A DNA stretch of 64,000 bases from Desulfurococcus amylolyticus Z-533 (lineage in GTDB: Archaea > Thermoproteota > Thermoprotei_A > Sulfolobales > Desulfurococcaceae). The translations under genes and the position numbers were made by a program. Of the stretch, positions 9,391 through 17,716 are shown piece by piece. The notes beneath the pieces were generated by a model, which ran no database searches, was not told where the DNA came from, and saw nothing but the letters and a program-made list of their open reading frames with translations. Location: contig NZ_KI911318.1 in NCBI RefSeq assembly GCF_000513855.1, positions 62,001 to 126,000 on the forward strand. Direction: 5' to 3'. Numbering within the stretch: position 1 is the stretch's first letter; every line of letters starts with the position of its first letter.

Positions 9391-10086
9391 TCACCCCACG
9401 TTCAATATCTTAACTTCCCCGCTACCCTTTGTTAAAGCGTTGACTTTATCTATCAACTCTTGTTGCAATCCAGCCGGAATCTCTAGCTCCACATATAAGC
9501 TCCCGTCTTCACGCCACTGGACCTTCTTAGTTGTCCCCATTACCTGTATTTGTTTAAGCGATCTACTAGCATATTCGCTCGGTATTCTTACAGCGACATA
9601 AGCCTTAGCTATTTTTATAGGTATAACCTTGGCTAGCTGTGAAACAATATGTTCCATTTGCTGCTCAGCTGGCTTATATGGGTCTATTGATATCCTTGCT
9701 TGCTCCATCGCCAATTCAAGTCTTTTCACTGGGATAGGTAGTTTCGTCTTGGGATCTATAGCGTTTCTAGCGATCAAGTTTAATATCTGTGCCCTCTTTT
9801 CCTCAATAAACTTTCTTCTCTGTTCGGCTGTGAGCTGTAGTTCACCGCGTTTTATAATCTCCACTGCTACTACCTTGGGATCATCTGTTCCAAAAACCTC
9901 CTTCATCGACTCCGGTGAGGCCTTTAACCCTTTTCTAGCATCTTTATAGATGAAGTCTCCAGCCACAACTTCATCTATACTTATCTGTTTTCCCTCCTTA
10001 ATCTTAAGCGCTAACTCAGGGTCGACCAGGATCTCGAATCTATGTCCTTTAGCCTCGTAGCGTGCGATGACTAGTTTATCTTTCAT
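9391..10086 (-). CDS. SBDS/Sdo1 ribosome maturation protein
   Basis: Archaeal homolog of the Shwachman-Bodian-Diamond protein, which helps release the anti-association factor from new large subunits. At 231 residues it has the three-domain length; the N-terminal FYSH domain includes YEAKGHRFEILVDPELA and FVTD-like EVFGTDD, the middle domain shows QLTAEQRRKFIEEKR. It is placed between proteasome alpha and Rrp4, the standard exosome superoperon order. Confidence 0.95.
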   Translation of the reverse strand: MKDKLVIARYEAKGHRFEILVDPELALKIKEGKQISIDEVVAGDFIYKDARKGLKASPESMKEVFGTDDPKVVAVEIIKRGELQLTAEQRRKFIEEKRAQILNLIARNAIDPKTKLPIPVKRLELAMEQARISIDPYKPAEQQMEHIVSQLAKVIPIKIAKAYVAVRIPSEYASRSLKQIQVMGTTKKVQWREDGSLYVELEIPAGLQQELIDKVNALTKGSGEVKILNVG

Positions 10087-10127
10087 GGCTTAAAAACCTC
10101 ATATAGGGTTTGGCTCCGTGATATATT

Positions 10128-10868
10128 CTACATCTTTAGCTTTCCTTCTTTCTCCAATTCCTCAATATACTTCCTTATTTCATTCGGCATAAGTATTCTG
10201 AACCGACGTGACTCAACATCTACATAACCTATCTCCATGTAGTCCTCGAAAGGCTTGCCCTCTACTATCCCTGCAAGTGCTTGTATTGCTAGTTTAAGGG
10301 ATTCGCTAGTATCTAAATCATACTTGTAGTTTTTCTCCAGGAATTCTATTACATTATTGCTTTTCTCACCTATAGCTGTCGCGTAATAACTAAGGTATCT
10401 CCCACTAGGTTCAGTCATAAATAACTGTGTGCCTTTTTCATCTACCCCGGCAAAAATCATTGCCACGCCGAAGGGCCTTACACCAGCATGCTGCGTGTAT
10501 GCCTGCTTGACATCGCATACTAGTTTAGTTATATATTCTACCGGAGCTGGTTCATCATAGTAGAACCTATGAAGTAGTGCCTGGTTTATAGCGTAGCTTA
10601 TCAATATCCTTCCATCTCCAGCCATTCCAGCATAGCTGGCGCCTATATGATCATCTATCTTGAATATTTTCTGAATCGCCTTCTCATCGATGAGCTGGGT
10701 TATCTTCCTCTTTTCAGCTGCAACGATAGAGGCGCTCTTTGTTCTTATACCTATAGTGGTCCAGCCTCTCCTCACGGCTTCGAACGCGTATTCAACCTGA
10801 TATATCCTCCCATCAGGCGAAAATATTGTGATTGCCCTATCATACGCTGCAGCCATTGAGAAACCCAT
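10128..10868 (-). CDS. psmA: Proteasome alpha subunit
   Basis: Outer-ring subunit of the 20S proteasome, 246 residues. The alpha-type N-terminus that forms the gate (AAAYDRAITIFSPDGRIYQVEYA) is present and there is no processed threonine, as expected. The C-terminus carries a short charged helix. GGGGAGTG lies seven bases before the ATG; AT-rich elements at 10899-10906 and 10916-10923 are candidate TATA boxes, so this is likely the first gene of the downstream half of the superoperon. Confidence 0.97.
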   Translation of the reverse strand: MGFSMAAAYDRAITIFSPDGRIYQVEYAFEAVRRGWTTIGIRTKSASIVAAEKRKITQLIDEKAIQKIFKIDDHIGASYAGMAGDGRILISYAINQALLHRFYYDEPAPVEYITKLVCDVKQAYTQHAGVRPFGVAMIFAGVDEKGTQLFMTEPSGRYLSYYATAIGEKSNNVIEFLEKNYKYDLDTSESLKLAIQALAGIVEGKPFEDYMEIGYVDVESRRFRILMPNEIRKYIEELEKEGKLKM

Positions 10869-11080
10869 GTTTTCACACTCCCCGTATCCTACTCATCATT
10901 TAAATACATCTAAGTGTTTTTAACTCTTAATGCATCCATGTTAATTCCCATTACAACTGAACCGTTCACCTGGGTCGTGACTTCATGTGTTGTTCTGTAT
11001 TGTATCTGCTACGGGGTTCACTCCTACTTCAATATAATTTACAGAAACATTTATCCAATAAGCTTTAATCTAATGTTTCT

Positions 11081-11106
11081 GCCCCTTAGGGCGAGGAGAG
11101 GGTCAG
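11081..11106 (+). mobile_element. Possible IS605-type end fragment
   Basis: A GC-rich stretch, GCCCCTTAGGGC followed by GAGGAGAGGGTCAG, resembles the 3' end of IS200/IS605 TnpB elements and the better copies in this window at 19.6 and 53.5 kb. No tnpB sequence remains beside it. It is isolated in AT-rich intergenic DNA between psmA and the C/D sRNA candidate. Low certainty because it is short. Confidence 0.3.
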
Positions 11107-11157
11107 CGGTGAAAATGATAAAGCTATAATAGGTTCGATAAAGTATTCCATAGAGTA

Positions 11158-11215
11158 GATGATGACGCCGCTCCAGAATGAACTTGGTAGATGATTACTT
11201 CGCGACGATCTGATT
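11158..11215 (+). ncRNA. C/D box sRNA candidate (2'-O-methylation guide)
   Basis: On the plus strand: C box ATGATGA (11159-11165), 12-nt spacer, D'-like ATGA (11178-11181), linker, C'-like ATGATTA (11191-11197), 12-nt spacer, D box CTGA (11210-11213). Archaeal C/D sRNAs are ~50-65 nt with C/D' and C'/D guide regions of 10-12 nt, which this matches exactly in size and symmetry. The predicted guides are CGCCGCTCCAGA and CTTCGCGACGAT. Targets (rRNA or tRNA) are not assigned. The D' and C' boxes each have one mismatch; the C and D boxes are perfect. Confidence 0.72.
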
Positions 11216-11377
11216 AAACCGTTTACAAGTGAAAACACTGTCTTTTAAGGTAGAGTTCTCATGTGTTTCTTCTCATCCTTGTGGACAAGGTGCAGGCCTT
11301 TGGGGCCAACCCTAAACAATAACAGAAGCGAGATAATCCTCCAGTGACAAATTGTGGATGAAATCTATTCTACGAGG

Positions 11378-11385
11378 TTTTTAAT
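11378..11385 (+). promoter_or_regulatory. TATA box for tRNA-Leu
   Basis: TTTTTAAT preceded by GAGG lies 28 bases before the 3' edge of the tRNA leader, giving a predicted transcript start near 11407, six bases upstream of the mature tRNA. Confidence 0.55.
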
Positions 11386-11412
11386 CCCTCTAACAATAAT
11401 TAGATACCGGGT

Positions 11413-11497
11413 GCGGGGGTGCCCGAGCTTGGCCAAAGGGGGCGGACTTAAGATCCGCTGGCGTAGGCCTGCGTGGGTTCAAATCCCACCCCCCGCA
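11413..11497 (+). tRNA. tRNA-Leu (TAA)
   Basis: Class II tRNA of 85 nt with a long variable arm. Acceptor GCGGGGG/CCCCCGC, discriminator A, anticodon stem GCGGA/TCCGC with loop CTTAAGA, anticodon TAA at 11449-11451, T-arm GTGGG-TTCAAAT-CCCAC. No intron and no encoded CCA. It is on the strand opposite to the exosome superoperon it interrupts. Confidence 0.96.
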
Positions 11498-11540
11498 CCT
11501 CTCTATTATCAACATGGTTGATGACTGGTCTCCTCATACT

Positions 11541-12008
11541 TTAATACTTCTCCAGGATCTTTCTGCATTTCTTCAACGAGCCACAGGTCTTCAATGGTAT
11601 GGCTATACATTTAGAGTTATTTACTTGCTTGAGGATCCCGAGGACTGCAAGCACGTGATCTTTGTAGAGATGGCTGACTCTAAGTACTCCTACTTGCTTG
11701 TCTTCCATGAAGAATATGAATTGAGGTGATGCCTTGTGGAGTAGGACTTTACCAAAGTACTCTGCGTATAGTTTCGTAAAGGAGTCTTCAAGTTGCTCCC
11801 TGGTGACCGGTTTATCGCATACAATTGAAAACGCTATGTAGCGCTTCCTAGGCTTAATCATCCCACCCTGGTTTCTGACACGTGTTTCAAGCACACCAAT
11901 TATTTCAACGAGGCGTGAAACCCTATAGTGGCTCCTAATAGATAATATGAGGGCGACTAACGAGGAAGCCAGTGTAAGTAAAACTAATACTGCCTCAAAG
12001 CTATTCAT
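11541..12008 (-). CDS. rnp2: RNase P subunit Pop5 (Rnp2) with N-terminal membrane segment
   Basis: Protein subunit of archaeal RNase P. Residues ~52-150 form the Pop5 domain (RKRYIAFSIVCDKPVTREQLE ... FGKVLLHKASPQFIFF ... GVLRVSHLYKDHVLAVLG). Before it lies an extra hydrophobic helix (about residues 5-23, FEAVLVLLTLASSLVALIL) and a short linker. A canonical Pop5 is ~110-120 aa, so the ~50-residue extension looks like a membrane anchor. Eight bases overlap the upstream Rpp30 gene, so both RNase P subunits are co-translated. The 3' end is convergent with tRNA-Leu. Confidence 0.85.
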   Translation of the reverse strand: MNSFEAVLVLLTLASSLVALILSIRSHYRVSRLVEIIGVLETRVRNQGGMIKPRKRYIAFSIVCDKPVTREQLEDSFTKLYAEYFGKVLLHKASPQFIFFMEDKQVGVLRVSHLYKDHVLAVLGILKQVNNSKCIAIPLKTCGSLKKCRKILEKY

Positions 12009-12627
12009 CCCTACCCACCTTGCCCCTGGTTAACTGGAGTTTCTCAGAGATGATTTGATATGGCCTCGTAGTAATCGATGCAAGGGCAACGGGCTCTGGG
12101 ACATCATACAGTGTTTTAAGGAGGCTTATTATTGCACGGGGGTGGTAGAGCTCCCACCAGTGCTCGGCGCCCGAACCCACTATTAATGATATATTCATCC
12201 TTAAAGCCAGGTTTATCCTTCTATAAGCCTGTCCTCTTTTAACATCATCCAGGGCCAGGAGGCTCTTTAAAGATATCTCGAGAGGCTTATTGTGAGTCTT
12301 CATAGCCCTGAACTGCTTTACATCGAAGAACTCGATGTTTTCATCATTCATTATAATAACGTTTACCCTACCATCGTGTGTGCTCCACCTAGCGGTCTGA
12401 AGCGATAAAGGCGTTACAGCAGTATAGGCTATTCCACCCTGTGTGGAAAGCATGTTCTTCAGCTCTGTGACACTAGCAGCCTTCAATACGAGTCTAGGTA
12501 TCGCTACAAGAGACCTTGTCTCCAAGGGCTCTCTTAGGTCATTGCAGGCTATGAATTTAAAGTATAGTCTTCCAGCAGCTTCCAAGACATCTCCAGTGCA
12601 ATTAGCAACATTGACATCTATAAACAT
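12001..12627 (-). CDS. rnp3: RNase P subunit Rpp30 (Rnp3)
   Basis: RNase P protein component 3, a PHP/TIM-barrel-fold protein without known catalysis of its own; partner of Pop5, with which it overlaps. At 208 residues it shows the Rpp30 pattern: MFIDVNV start, a central VNVIIMNDENIEFFD strand, LRMNISLIVGSGAEHWWELYHPRAIISLL near 142-170, and LASITTRPYQII near the end. The GSGA plus P-R dyad is the typical family landmark. Confidence 0.88.
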   Translation of the reverse strand: MFIDVNVANCTGDVLEAAGRLYFKFIACNDLREPLETRSLVAIPRLVLKAASVTELKNMLSTQGGIAYTAVTPLSLQTARWSTHDGRVNVIIMNDENIEFFDVKQFRAMKTHNKPLEISLKSLLALDDVKRGQAYRRINLALRMNISLIVGSGAEHWWELYHPRAIISLLKTLYDVPEPVALASITTRPYQIISEKLQLTRGKVGRDE

Positions 12628-12713
12628 TTGGAACCTCCTATGTAATTAAGGTAGTCAAGCTTATTATTAATGATGGCTAGGGAGCGGGATCTTTAAGCCT
12701 AGCTGGTACTTGA

Positions 12714-13187
12714 CTATCCCAGCGATGTTAAGCCATCGATATATCCCGATATCTTCTCAATGCTTTTAACTCCTTTGAAGTGGAGCGTTATTTTTACAAC
12801 ATCGTCGGAGTCGAGTAGTTTCATGTTTCCGAGGAAGGCATCCTGCTTGCTGATACGCAGTATCAAGCGCCCAGTTCTAGGATCGAATCTAAGGGGTAGG
12901 GTGATCTTCATTAATGACTTCTCAGTGTCGCTCATAGTGGATAATAAGTATTTAAGTACTTCCTCGCACTCCTCAAGTATCTGTGTCTTTATGACTACTA
13001 TTCTATTACCATAGTAGCCTTCAACGGCTTCCTCGATTAGTATTAGTTTACCCCGTATTTCAGGGGGAATTAAGTTAAGTATTGATGCACGGACTCTGTT
13101 GCAATCCTCTGTGGCGTGGCAAAAAGAAGATATCTCTATGGATTGAAGCACTACTTTTCTTCTTTCAGTTTCTCTGCTATTTGCCAT
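12714..13187 (-). CDS. COG1325 exosome-associated RNA-binding protein
   Basis: A 157-residue member of the archaeal 'exosome subunit' family COG1325 (L5-like RNA-binding fold). I see [16 protein letters not shown] near 17, [13 protein letters not shown] near 58, and the lower half [25 protein letters not shown], which is the recognisable core. No catalytic motif. Its 5' end overlaps the 3' end of L15e by 37 bases and it precedes the RNase P genes, so it belongs to the same superoperon. Confidence 0.8.
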   Translation of the reverse strand: MANSRETERRKVVLQSIEISSFCHATEDCNRVRASILNLIPPEIRGKLILIEEAVEGYYGNRIVVIKTQILEECEEVLKYLLSTMSDTEKSLMKITLPLRFDPRTGRLILRISKQDAFLGNMKLLDSDDVVKITLHFKGVKSIEKISGYIDGLTSLG

Positions 13188-13813
13188 GGATCACGTGCTC
13201 CCCTACTGGCTTCGTGACGCTTCTTCAACTCTCTCTCTTTCAGTTTACGTTTCCACTTGTAGTACACTGTGCCTCTGAGTCCACGACTCTTTCTAAGGCC
13301 CCTCATCTTCTTCCCAGCACTGGTCAGCCCTCTGAATACTCTACCTCTATTCTGAGGCTCGCATATCCAGTTGACATCTGGGTCATTGCATATTGATGGG
13401 TGATGCGGGTCGACAAGTATTACCTCGTACCACTTGTATCTACCATCCTCGGCGACATAGTAGCTGTTAAGCACTTCTAGTCCAGGGAACTTTCTTGCAG
13501 CCCTCTCCTCAGCTATTAATCTGAGGCTTTTTGCCGGAGCGTAACCATAGACACCCATTCTCTTAGGTCTTCTTCCACTATCCGGCCTGGGCTTTCTCTG
13601 CCCTCCTTTTCTAACCCTTACCCTTACGATGATGAAGCCTACTTTAGCCTTATACCCTAGTGCTCTGGCTTTATCGAGTCTAGTCGGCTTCTCTAATCTA
13701 ACAACTGAGGGCTCTCTCCTCCACTCGATCAACCTCTGCCTGATTAAGGCCTCTAGTTCCCTGCTTTTCTCCTTCCAGGCTTCAGCTATATAGTGATACA
13801 TGCTCTTAGACAT
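13151..13813 (-). CDS. rpl15e: 50S ribosomal protein L15e (eL15)
   Basis: Large-subunit protein, 220 residues. The [13 protein letters not shown] start, [22 protein letters not shown] near 67, and the conserved [12 protein letters not shown] near 128 identify it. The frame stays open upstream into the neighbouring YchF gene, but the ATG at 13813 has the family start and a GGTG ribosome site. First gene of the exosome superoperon; it is divergent from YchF and shares a promoter zone with it. Confidence 0.95.
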   Translation of the reverse strand: MSKSMYHYIAEAWKEKSRELEALIRQRLIEWRREPSVVRLEKPTRLDKARALGYKAKVGFIIVRVRVRKGGQRKPRPDSGRRPKRMGVYGYAPAKSLRLIAEERAARKFPGLEVLNSYYVAEDGRYKWYEVILVDPHHPSICNDPDVNWICEPQNRGRVFRGLTSAGKKMRGLRKSRGLRGTVYYKWKRKLKERELKKRHEASRGARDPWQIAEKLKEEK

Positions 13814-13859
13814 AGCTAAGCACCGTGACCTAGGTGTATATAATAATGAGTTAACGGGG

Positions 13860-13870
13860 TTTATAAAAAA
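13860..13870. promoter_or_regulatory. Shared TATA element between L15e and YchF
   Basis: TTTATAAAAAA: its first eight bases TTTATAAA are self-complementary, so TBP could bind in either orientation. It lies 36 bases before the YchF ATG and 47 bases before the L15e ATG. A second AT-rich box (TATATAATAA, near 13838-13847) lies in the same 86-base gap and could serve one of the genes. Confidence 0.45.
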
Positions 13871-13899
13871 TAGGCTAAAACTGTGGCGAGGAAGCGTAG

Positions 13900-15132
13900 A
13901 TGCCGCCTCCAGAGAAGATAATAGGGATAGTTGGAAAAACAAATGTGGGTAAGTCAACCTTGTTTTCAGCCATGACGCTTCTACCGGTGAAGATAGCCAA
14001 TCACCCCTTCACAACAATAGAGCCGAATATAGGGGTGGGACACGTTAGAGTGAGATGTGTCCACACCGAGATAGGGTTACCCAGGTGTGATCCACGTGCA
14101 GGCTTCTGTATCTCGGGTGAGAGGTTCATCCCGGTTAAGATAATCGATGTAGCCGGTCTCATACCAGGGGCGAGCATGGGTAGAGGGCTTGGAAATAAGT
14201 TCATGGATGACCTGAGGCAAGCAGATGTTCTCATACACGTGGTTGACGCATCGGGTTCAACAGACCTGGAGGGCAATCCAGCTGCTCCTGGAACATATGA
14301 TCCTGTTGAAGAAGCTGAGAATATACTTCACGAGATAAATGAGTGGTTTAAGAACATTGTTACACGGATCTGGGAGTCTAAGATCTCCAGGTTCCTTGCT
14401 TCAACTCAGGCATCACTAGACTTGATAACTCAGAATCTCTCAGGGCTGAGTGTTAGAAGACAACATGTTATAGAAGCCATTAAAAAAGCAGGCTTAGAGG
14501 ACAAGCCCTTTAAAAACTGGAGTCTCACCGATGTAGCGGATTTCGCGGTTGCATTAAGAGAGGTGAGTAAACCCATTCTCATAGCGGCTAATAAGATAGA
14601 TACACCTGTGGCAGTAGAATACGTAAGGGCCTTGAAAAAGAGGTTTGGCGAGGAAAATGTTGTTCCTGTAAGCGCGCTAGGGGAATACATCCTGAGGAAG
14701 GCGAGTCAAGGTGAGTTAATAGAGTATATACCGGGAGACTCGATGTTTAGAATTAAGGATTCATCGAGGCTTACCAGTGATCAATTAAAGGTACTTAAGC
14801 TTATAGAGGACAATGTTCTTAAACAATATGGTTCAACAGGGGTTCAGCAATTACTCAATCATGCCGTATTCAGGAAGCTTGGGTTAATAGTGGTATATCC
14901 TGTTGAGGATGAGAATAAGTTTACGGATCACCATGGAAATATATTGCCAGATGCTTACCTAGTGCCTAGGAACACTACTGCTAGAGAACTTGCATACATG
15001 ATTCATACAGAGCTCGGTGAAGGCTTCCTCTACGCTGTTAACGCTAGAAGTAAGAGGAGGATTGGAGAGGATTATGTGCTTGAGAACAATGATATCATTA
15101 AGATTGTAGCGGTTAAATCCAGGAGCAGTTAG
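13900..15132 (+). CDS. ychF: YchF/OLA1-type GTPase with TGS domain
   Basis: Obg-superfamily ribosome-associated P-loop NTPase, 410 residues. G1 [12 protein letters not shown] (8-19), G3 [10 protein letters not shown] near 88, NKID near 229, and a C-terminal TGS domain (last ~80 residues, ending ALENNDII-like [14 protein letters not shown]). NKID is in the G4 position; OLA1/YchF proteins often prefer ATP, so nucleotide choice is uncertain. GAGGAAG precedes the ATG. Monocistronic and convergent with the DUF2095 gene. Confidence 0.93.
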   Translation: MPPPEKIIGIVGKTNVGKSTLFSAMTLLPVKIANHPFTTIEPNIGVGHVRVRCVHTEIGLPRCDPRAGFCISGERFIPVKIIDVAGLIPGASMGRGLGNKFMDDLRQADVLIHVVDASGSTDLEGNPAAPGTYDPVEEAENILHEINEWFKNIVTRIWESKISRFLASTQASLDLITQNLSGLSVRRQHVIEAIKKAGLEDKPFKNWSLTDVADFAVALREVSKPILIAANKIDTPVAVEYVRALKKRFGEENVVPVSALGEYILRKASQGELIEYIPGDSMFRIKDSSRLTSDQLKVLKLIEDNVLKQYGSTGVQQLLNHAVFRKLGLIVVYPVEDENKFTDHHGNILPDAYLVPRNTTARELAYMIHTELGEGFLYAVNARSKRRIGEDYVLENNDIIKIVAVKSRSS

Positions 15133-15144
15133 GATAATTAAACA

Positions 15145-15513
15145 TCAATGCGTGCCAGGGATTTGCTTGAATATTTTTTCCCAGTACCTCTTAGCCTCCT
15201 TATAGTAATAATCATCCTGCTTCCTCCCGCCAAAGTACTCTATGCCATTTCTCTCCAATACGGCTTTTAATTGCTCTCCCTCTCTTGCATCGAGCTCTCC
15301 ATGGTTTACAAGGTAATCCACTACTTCAAAGGCTTCTTCAAGGCTTTTACAGCGTCTAATATAGTCTACTACTGTAGGTGTGTATCTGCTCCACGGATCG
15401 GAGAAGCCCATGTTCACGCTTAATTTTAGAGATATATCTTTCTCCTCGAGTACCTCTCTAGCTAGATGCGGGTATTTTTTCTTGAAGTCATTTATTCTAT
15501 ATGTGTCCGCCAT
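15145..15513 (-). CDS. DUF2095 archaeal protein
   Basis: A 122-residue, charged, helical protein of a conserved archaeal family I recognise as DUF2095 (COG4911). Visible features are an N-terminal KKYPHLAREVLEE, a central DPWSRYTPTVVDYIRRCKSLEEAFEVVDYL segment and no cysteines or membrane helices. Start and upstream stop share a base (TAATG) with the nucleotidylyltransferase gene, so it is translated by coupling from that gene. Function unknown. Confidence 0.7.
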   Translation of the reverse strand: MADTYRINDFKKKYPHLAREVLEEKDISLKLSVNMGFSDPWSRYTPTVVDYIRRCKSLEEAFEVVDYLVNHGELDAREGEQLKAVLERNGIEYFGGRKQDDYYYKEAKRYWEKIFKQIPGTH

Positions 15514-16796
15514 TATTTCTCACTGATTCTATCTTTATTCAACCCGGTTTTTATCTCTACTCTTCCATCACTGTAATAAATAGAGTTCGAGGCCACATCC
15601 CTATATACAACTGAGCCAGGCATAATCCATGTATCACTCCCTATTTTCACCCCGGGCATCAGCGATACATTAACACCTGTTTTCACATTAGCCCCTATCA
15701 CAGCACCCATTTTCTTTCTGCCGGTGTCCTCCACATGGTCTTTTATAAGCATTTTAACCGTTGTCTCGTCAAACCTTAAATTAGCTGTTATCGTTCCAGC
15801 GCCGAGGTTGACGTTTTCACATACTATACTGTCACCGATGTACGTGAGATGACTGGCGTGCACATTTTCTAGTATTATGCTCTCCTTGACTTCAACGCTG
15901 AAGCCTATTTTGGAACCCCTACATATAACACTCCAAGGCCTGATTCTAGCGTTCGGCCCTATTTCGACCTCTCGATCTATATATGCTGGTCCCTCTATCA
16001 TTGTAAATGGGTTCACTAAGGAGTTTTCTCCAATATAGACCTCACCGATTATATGGGAGGGTTCTATGACTCTTCCCTTTATCTCTTTTTTAACCATTGT
16101 TAAAGCCATCTTGTTTGCCTCTATTACATGCCATGGCTTACCTATATCGATCCATAACGCCCTCGGTAACTTGTAGATTCTAATCTTCACCCCTCTCCTA
16201 CTCATATTATTTAATACATCAGTGAACTCTAATTCTCCACGTGGGCTCGGCTTTATATCGCTATTACCTAGGATGTCACGGGTTCTCAACTTATATATGC
16301 CCGCGTTGACTAGTCTCGAGGGAGGGTTTATGGGTTTCTCCACGACTCCTTTGAAATAGTTACCTTCATTAATAAGTACTCCGTAGTCGCTTGGGTTATC
16401 TACTTCGCTACCTACAATAATGTTTCCGCTTTCCCCCGCAATCTCTGGGATAATGTTTACCGGTGTGAAGATGTCAGAGTAAATGATTAGGACGTCATCG
16501 TCACTACCCATTCCTTCAATACCCTTAACAACAGCATCCCCTGTTCCCCTTGGTTCACCCTGCTCTACGAATCTCACCTTAAAGGGTAGTCTCCTGCTCA
16601 TCACATGTGCTCTAATAATATCCCCCATATATCCTGTTACAATAACCACTTCATCTATGAACGAGACGGCTGCAAGCCTATCAAGGTACCAGTCCAACAA
16701 TGGCTTACATAGGATTGGTATCAATGGTTTAGGGCGGGTCTCGGTTATCGGTTTAAGCCTGATCCCGTTTCCAGCGGCTAATATAACCGCCTTCAA
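15513..16796 (-). CDS. Sugar-1-phosphate nucleotidylyltransferase / left-handed beta-helix protein
   Basis: Bifunctional GlmU-like enzyme, 427 residues. The N-terminal Rossmann domain has the nucleotide signature LAAGNGIRLKPITETRPKPLIP (residues 5-26), and the metal-site IIYSDIF near 104. The C-terminal ~180 residues are hexapeptide repeats of a left-handed beta-helix (acyltransferase-like; EIGPNARIRPWSVI, GANVKTGVNVSLMPGVKIG). Archaeal homologs make UDP-GlcNAc or activated glucose; the precise sugar is not readable. The start is TTG at 16796 with a strong GGAGGAGG seven bases upstream. Confidence 0.85.
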   Translation of the reverse strand: MKAVILAAGNGIRLKPITETRPKPLIPILCKPLLDWYLDRLAAVSFIDEVVIVTGYMGDIIRAHVMSRRLPFKVRFVEQGEPRGTGDAVVKGIEGMGSDDDVLIIYSDIFTPVNIIPEIAGESGNIIVGSEVDNPSDYGVLINEGNYFKGVVEKPINPPSRLVNAGIYKLRTRDILGNSDIKPSPRGELEFTDVLNNMSRRGVKIRIYKLPRALWIDIGKPWHVIEANKMALTMVKKEIKGRVIEPSHIIGEVYIGENSLVNPFTMIEGPAYIDREVEIGPNARIRPWSVICRGSKIGFSVEVKESIILENVHASHLTYIGDSIVCENVNLGAGTITANLRFDETTVKMLIKDHVEDTGRKKMGAVIGANVKTGVNVSLMPGVKIGSDTWIMPGSVVYRDVASNSIYYSDGRVEIKTGLNKDRISEK

Positions 16797-16818
16797 AACA
16801 AGCCTCCTCCAGCTCTAA

Positions 16819-16836
16819 CATAAACATAAACATAAA
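16819..16836 (-). repeat. Three perfect CATAAA hexamer repeats
   Basis: CATAAA occurs three times in tandem just upstream of the ribosome site of the nucleotidylyltransferase gene (TTTATG x3 on its coding strand). Each copy contains an ATG but none is in a useful frame with a ribosome site. The remaining gap to 16995 shows no further gene or clear RNA. Confidence 0.6.
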
Positions 16837-16995
16837 TTGAGAAATTATTAATAACCTTCATCCCACTTGAATACTGATACTTCACGCTAGAGTGGTGTTA
16901 CCTGTAGAAAACTCACCCTAGTAAAACAATGGCTGGCCCTATAGGCTCAGTAACTAAGAGTAGAAAGGAAGTAGATCGAACGTGTTAAAAGCGTT

Positions 16996-17637
16996 TTACT
17001 CCTCTCTTGCTTGAAGCGGTGAAATAACTACTGCCGGCTTAGGTCCTTCGGGTGATGGTATCAGGAGCAGCTTTGTCTTGTATACTTCTACCCTTCTAAT
17101 TGGATATATCTTTCTAGCGAGCTCAGCTATCTCATTTGAGATCTTATAGCTCATTATCTCCTGTACTAGTTCATCAAGTGTTAACTCGCTGGCTTTCTTA
17201 AAGATATATTCCCTCATCACTCTCCTTATTGCTTTCTTTTGACTAGTATTACATCTGTAGCTTGTTAATGCAACTATTGTTACACGGAGTACGTATCCGT
17301 CTTTCGTGGTGATGTCGAATATGCCTTGAATCTTACTACTCTTCCTCCTTACGAGGCTCCTCATGTAGTCTCGGGCCAATTCATGCCCCTTGAACCTTGT
17401 TAAAGCCTTGTTTCCATCGATACTGATTATTTGGAAGTATAGTTTTACATGTACCTGCGTTATATCTCCGGTTATATCGTACAATGTTGTCTCAATTACC
17501 CTGCCAATCAACTTCTCTGGGTCATCAGCTGGTGTTGAACCTAGAGTTATACCTCCGAACGAGGTTGGTGCAACTACTTCATACCACTTCTTCATCTTCC
17601 ACTTATCTTTCACAACAGCTCTGTGCTTGGAAGACAT
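16996..17637 (-). CDS. rps3ae: 30S ribosomal protein S3Ae (eS1)
   Basis: Small-subunit protein S1e, 213 residues. DKWKMKKWYEVVAPTSFGG near the start and KGHELARDYMRSLVRRKSSKI (about 75-95) are diagnostic. The ATG at 17637 (SSKHRAVVKDKW) is preferred to one three codons upstream. It is the last gene of the S15-RecJ-like-Pcc1 paralog-S3Ae group, an arrangement conserved in archaea. Confidence 0.95.
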   Translation of the reverse strand: MSSKHRAVVKDKWKMKKWYEVVAPTSFGGITLGSTPADDPEKLIGRVIETTLYDITGDITQVHVKLYFQIISIDGNKALTRFKGHELARDYMRSLVRRKSSKIQGIFDITTKDGYVLRVTIVALTSYRCNTSQKKAIRRVMREYIFKKASELTLDELVQEIMSYKISNEIAELARKIYPIRRVEVYKTKLLLIPSPEGPKPAVVISPLQAREE

Positions 17638-17716
17638 CCCTAACAACCCTGGTAACCGTTTTCACTAAGGCGTCCTAGATTAGTAAAGGGATATTTAAAT
17701 ATATTCATTATACATA

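Noticed and set aside
10890-10910. Minus-strand C box (ATGATGA) upstream of psmA
   Set aside because: No D or D' box at the needed 12-nt spacing; it is part of the AT-rich promoter area.
10914-11129. 71-residue plus-strand frame upstream of the sRNA
   Set aside because: Unlike any family, Cys/Tyr-rich and irregular, no ribosome site, crosses the possible IS end.
11270-11295. CCTTGT-GG-ACAAGG palindrome as a regulatory site or terminator
   Set aside because: Six-base arms with a two-base loop, in a gap with no adjacent start codon; too weak alone.
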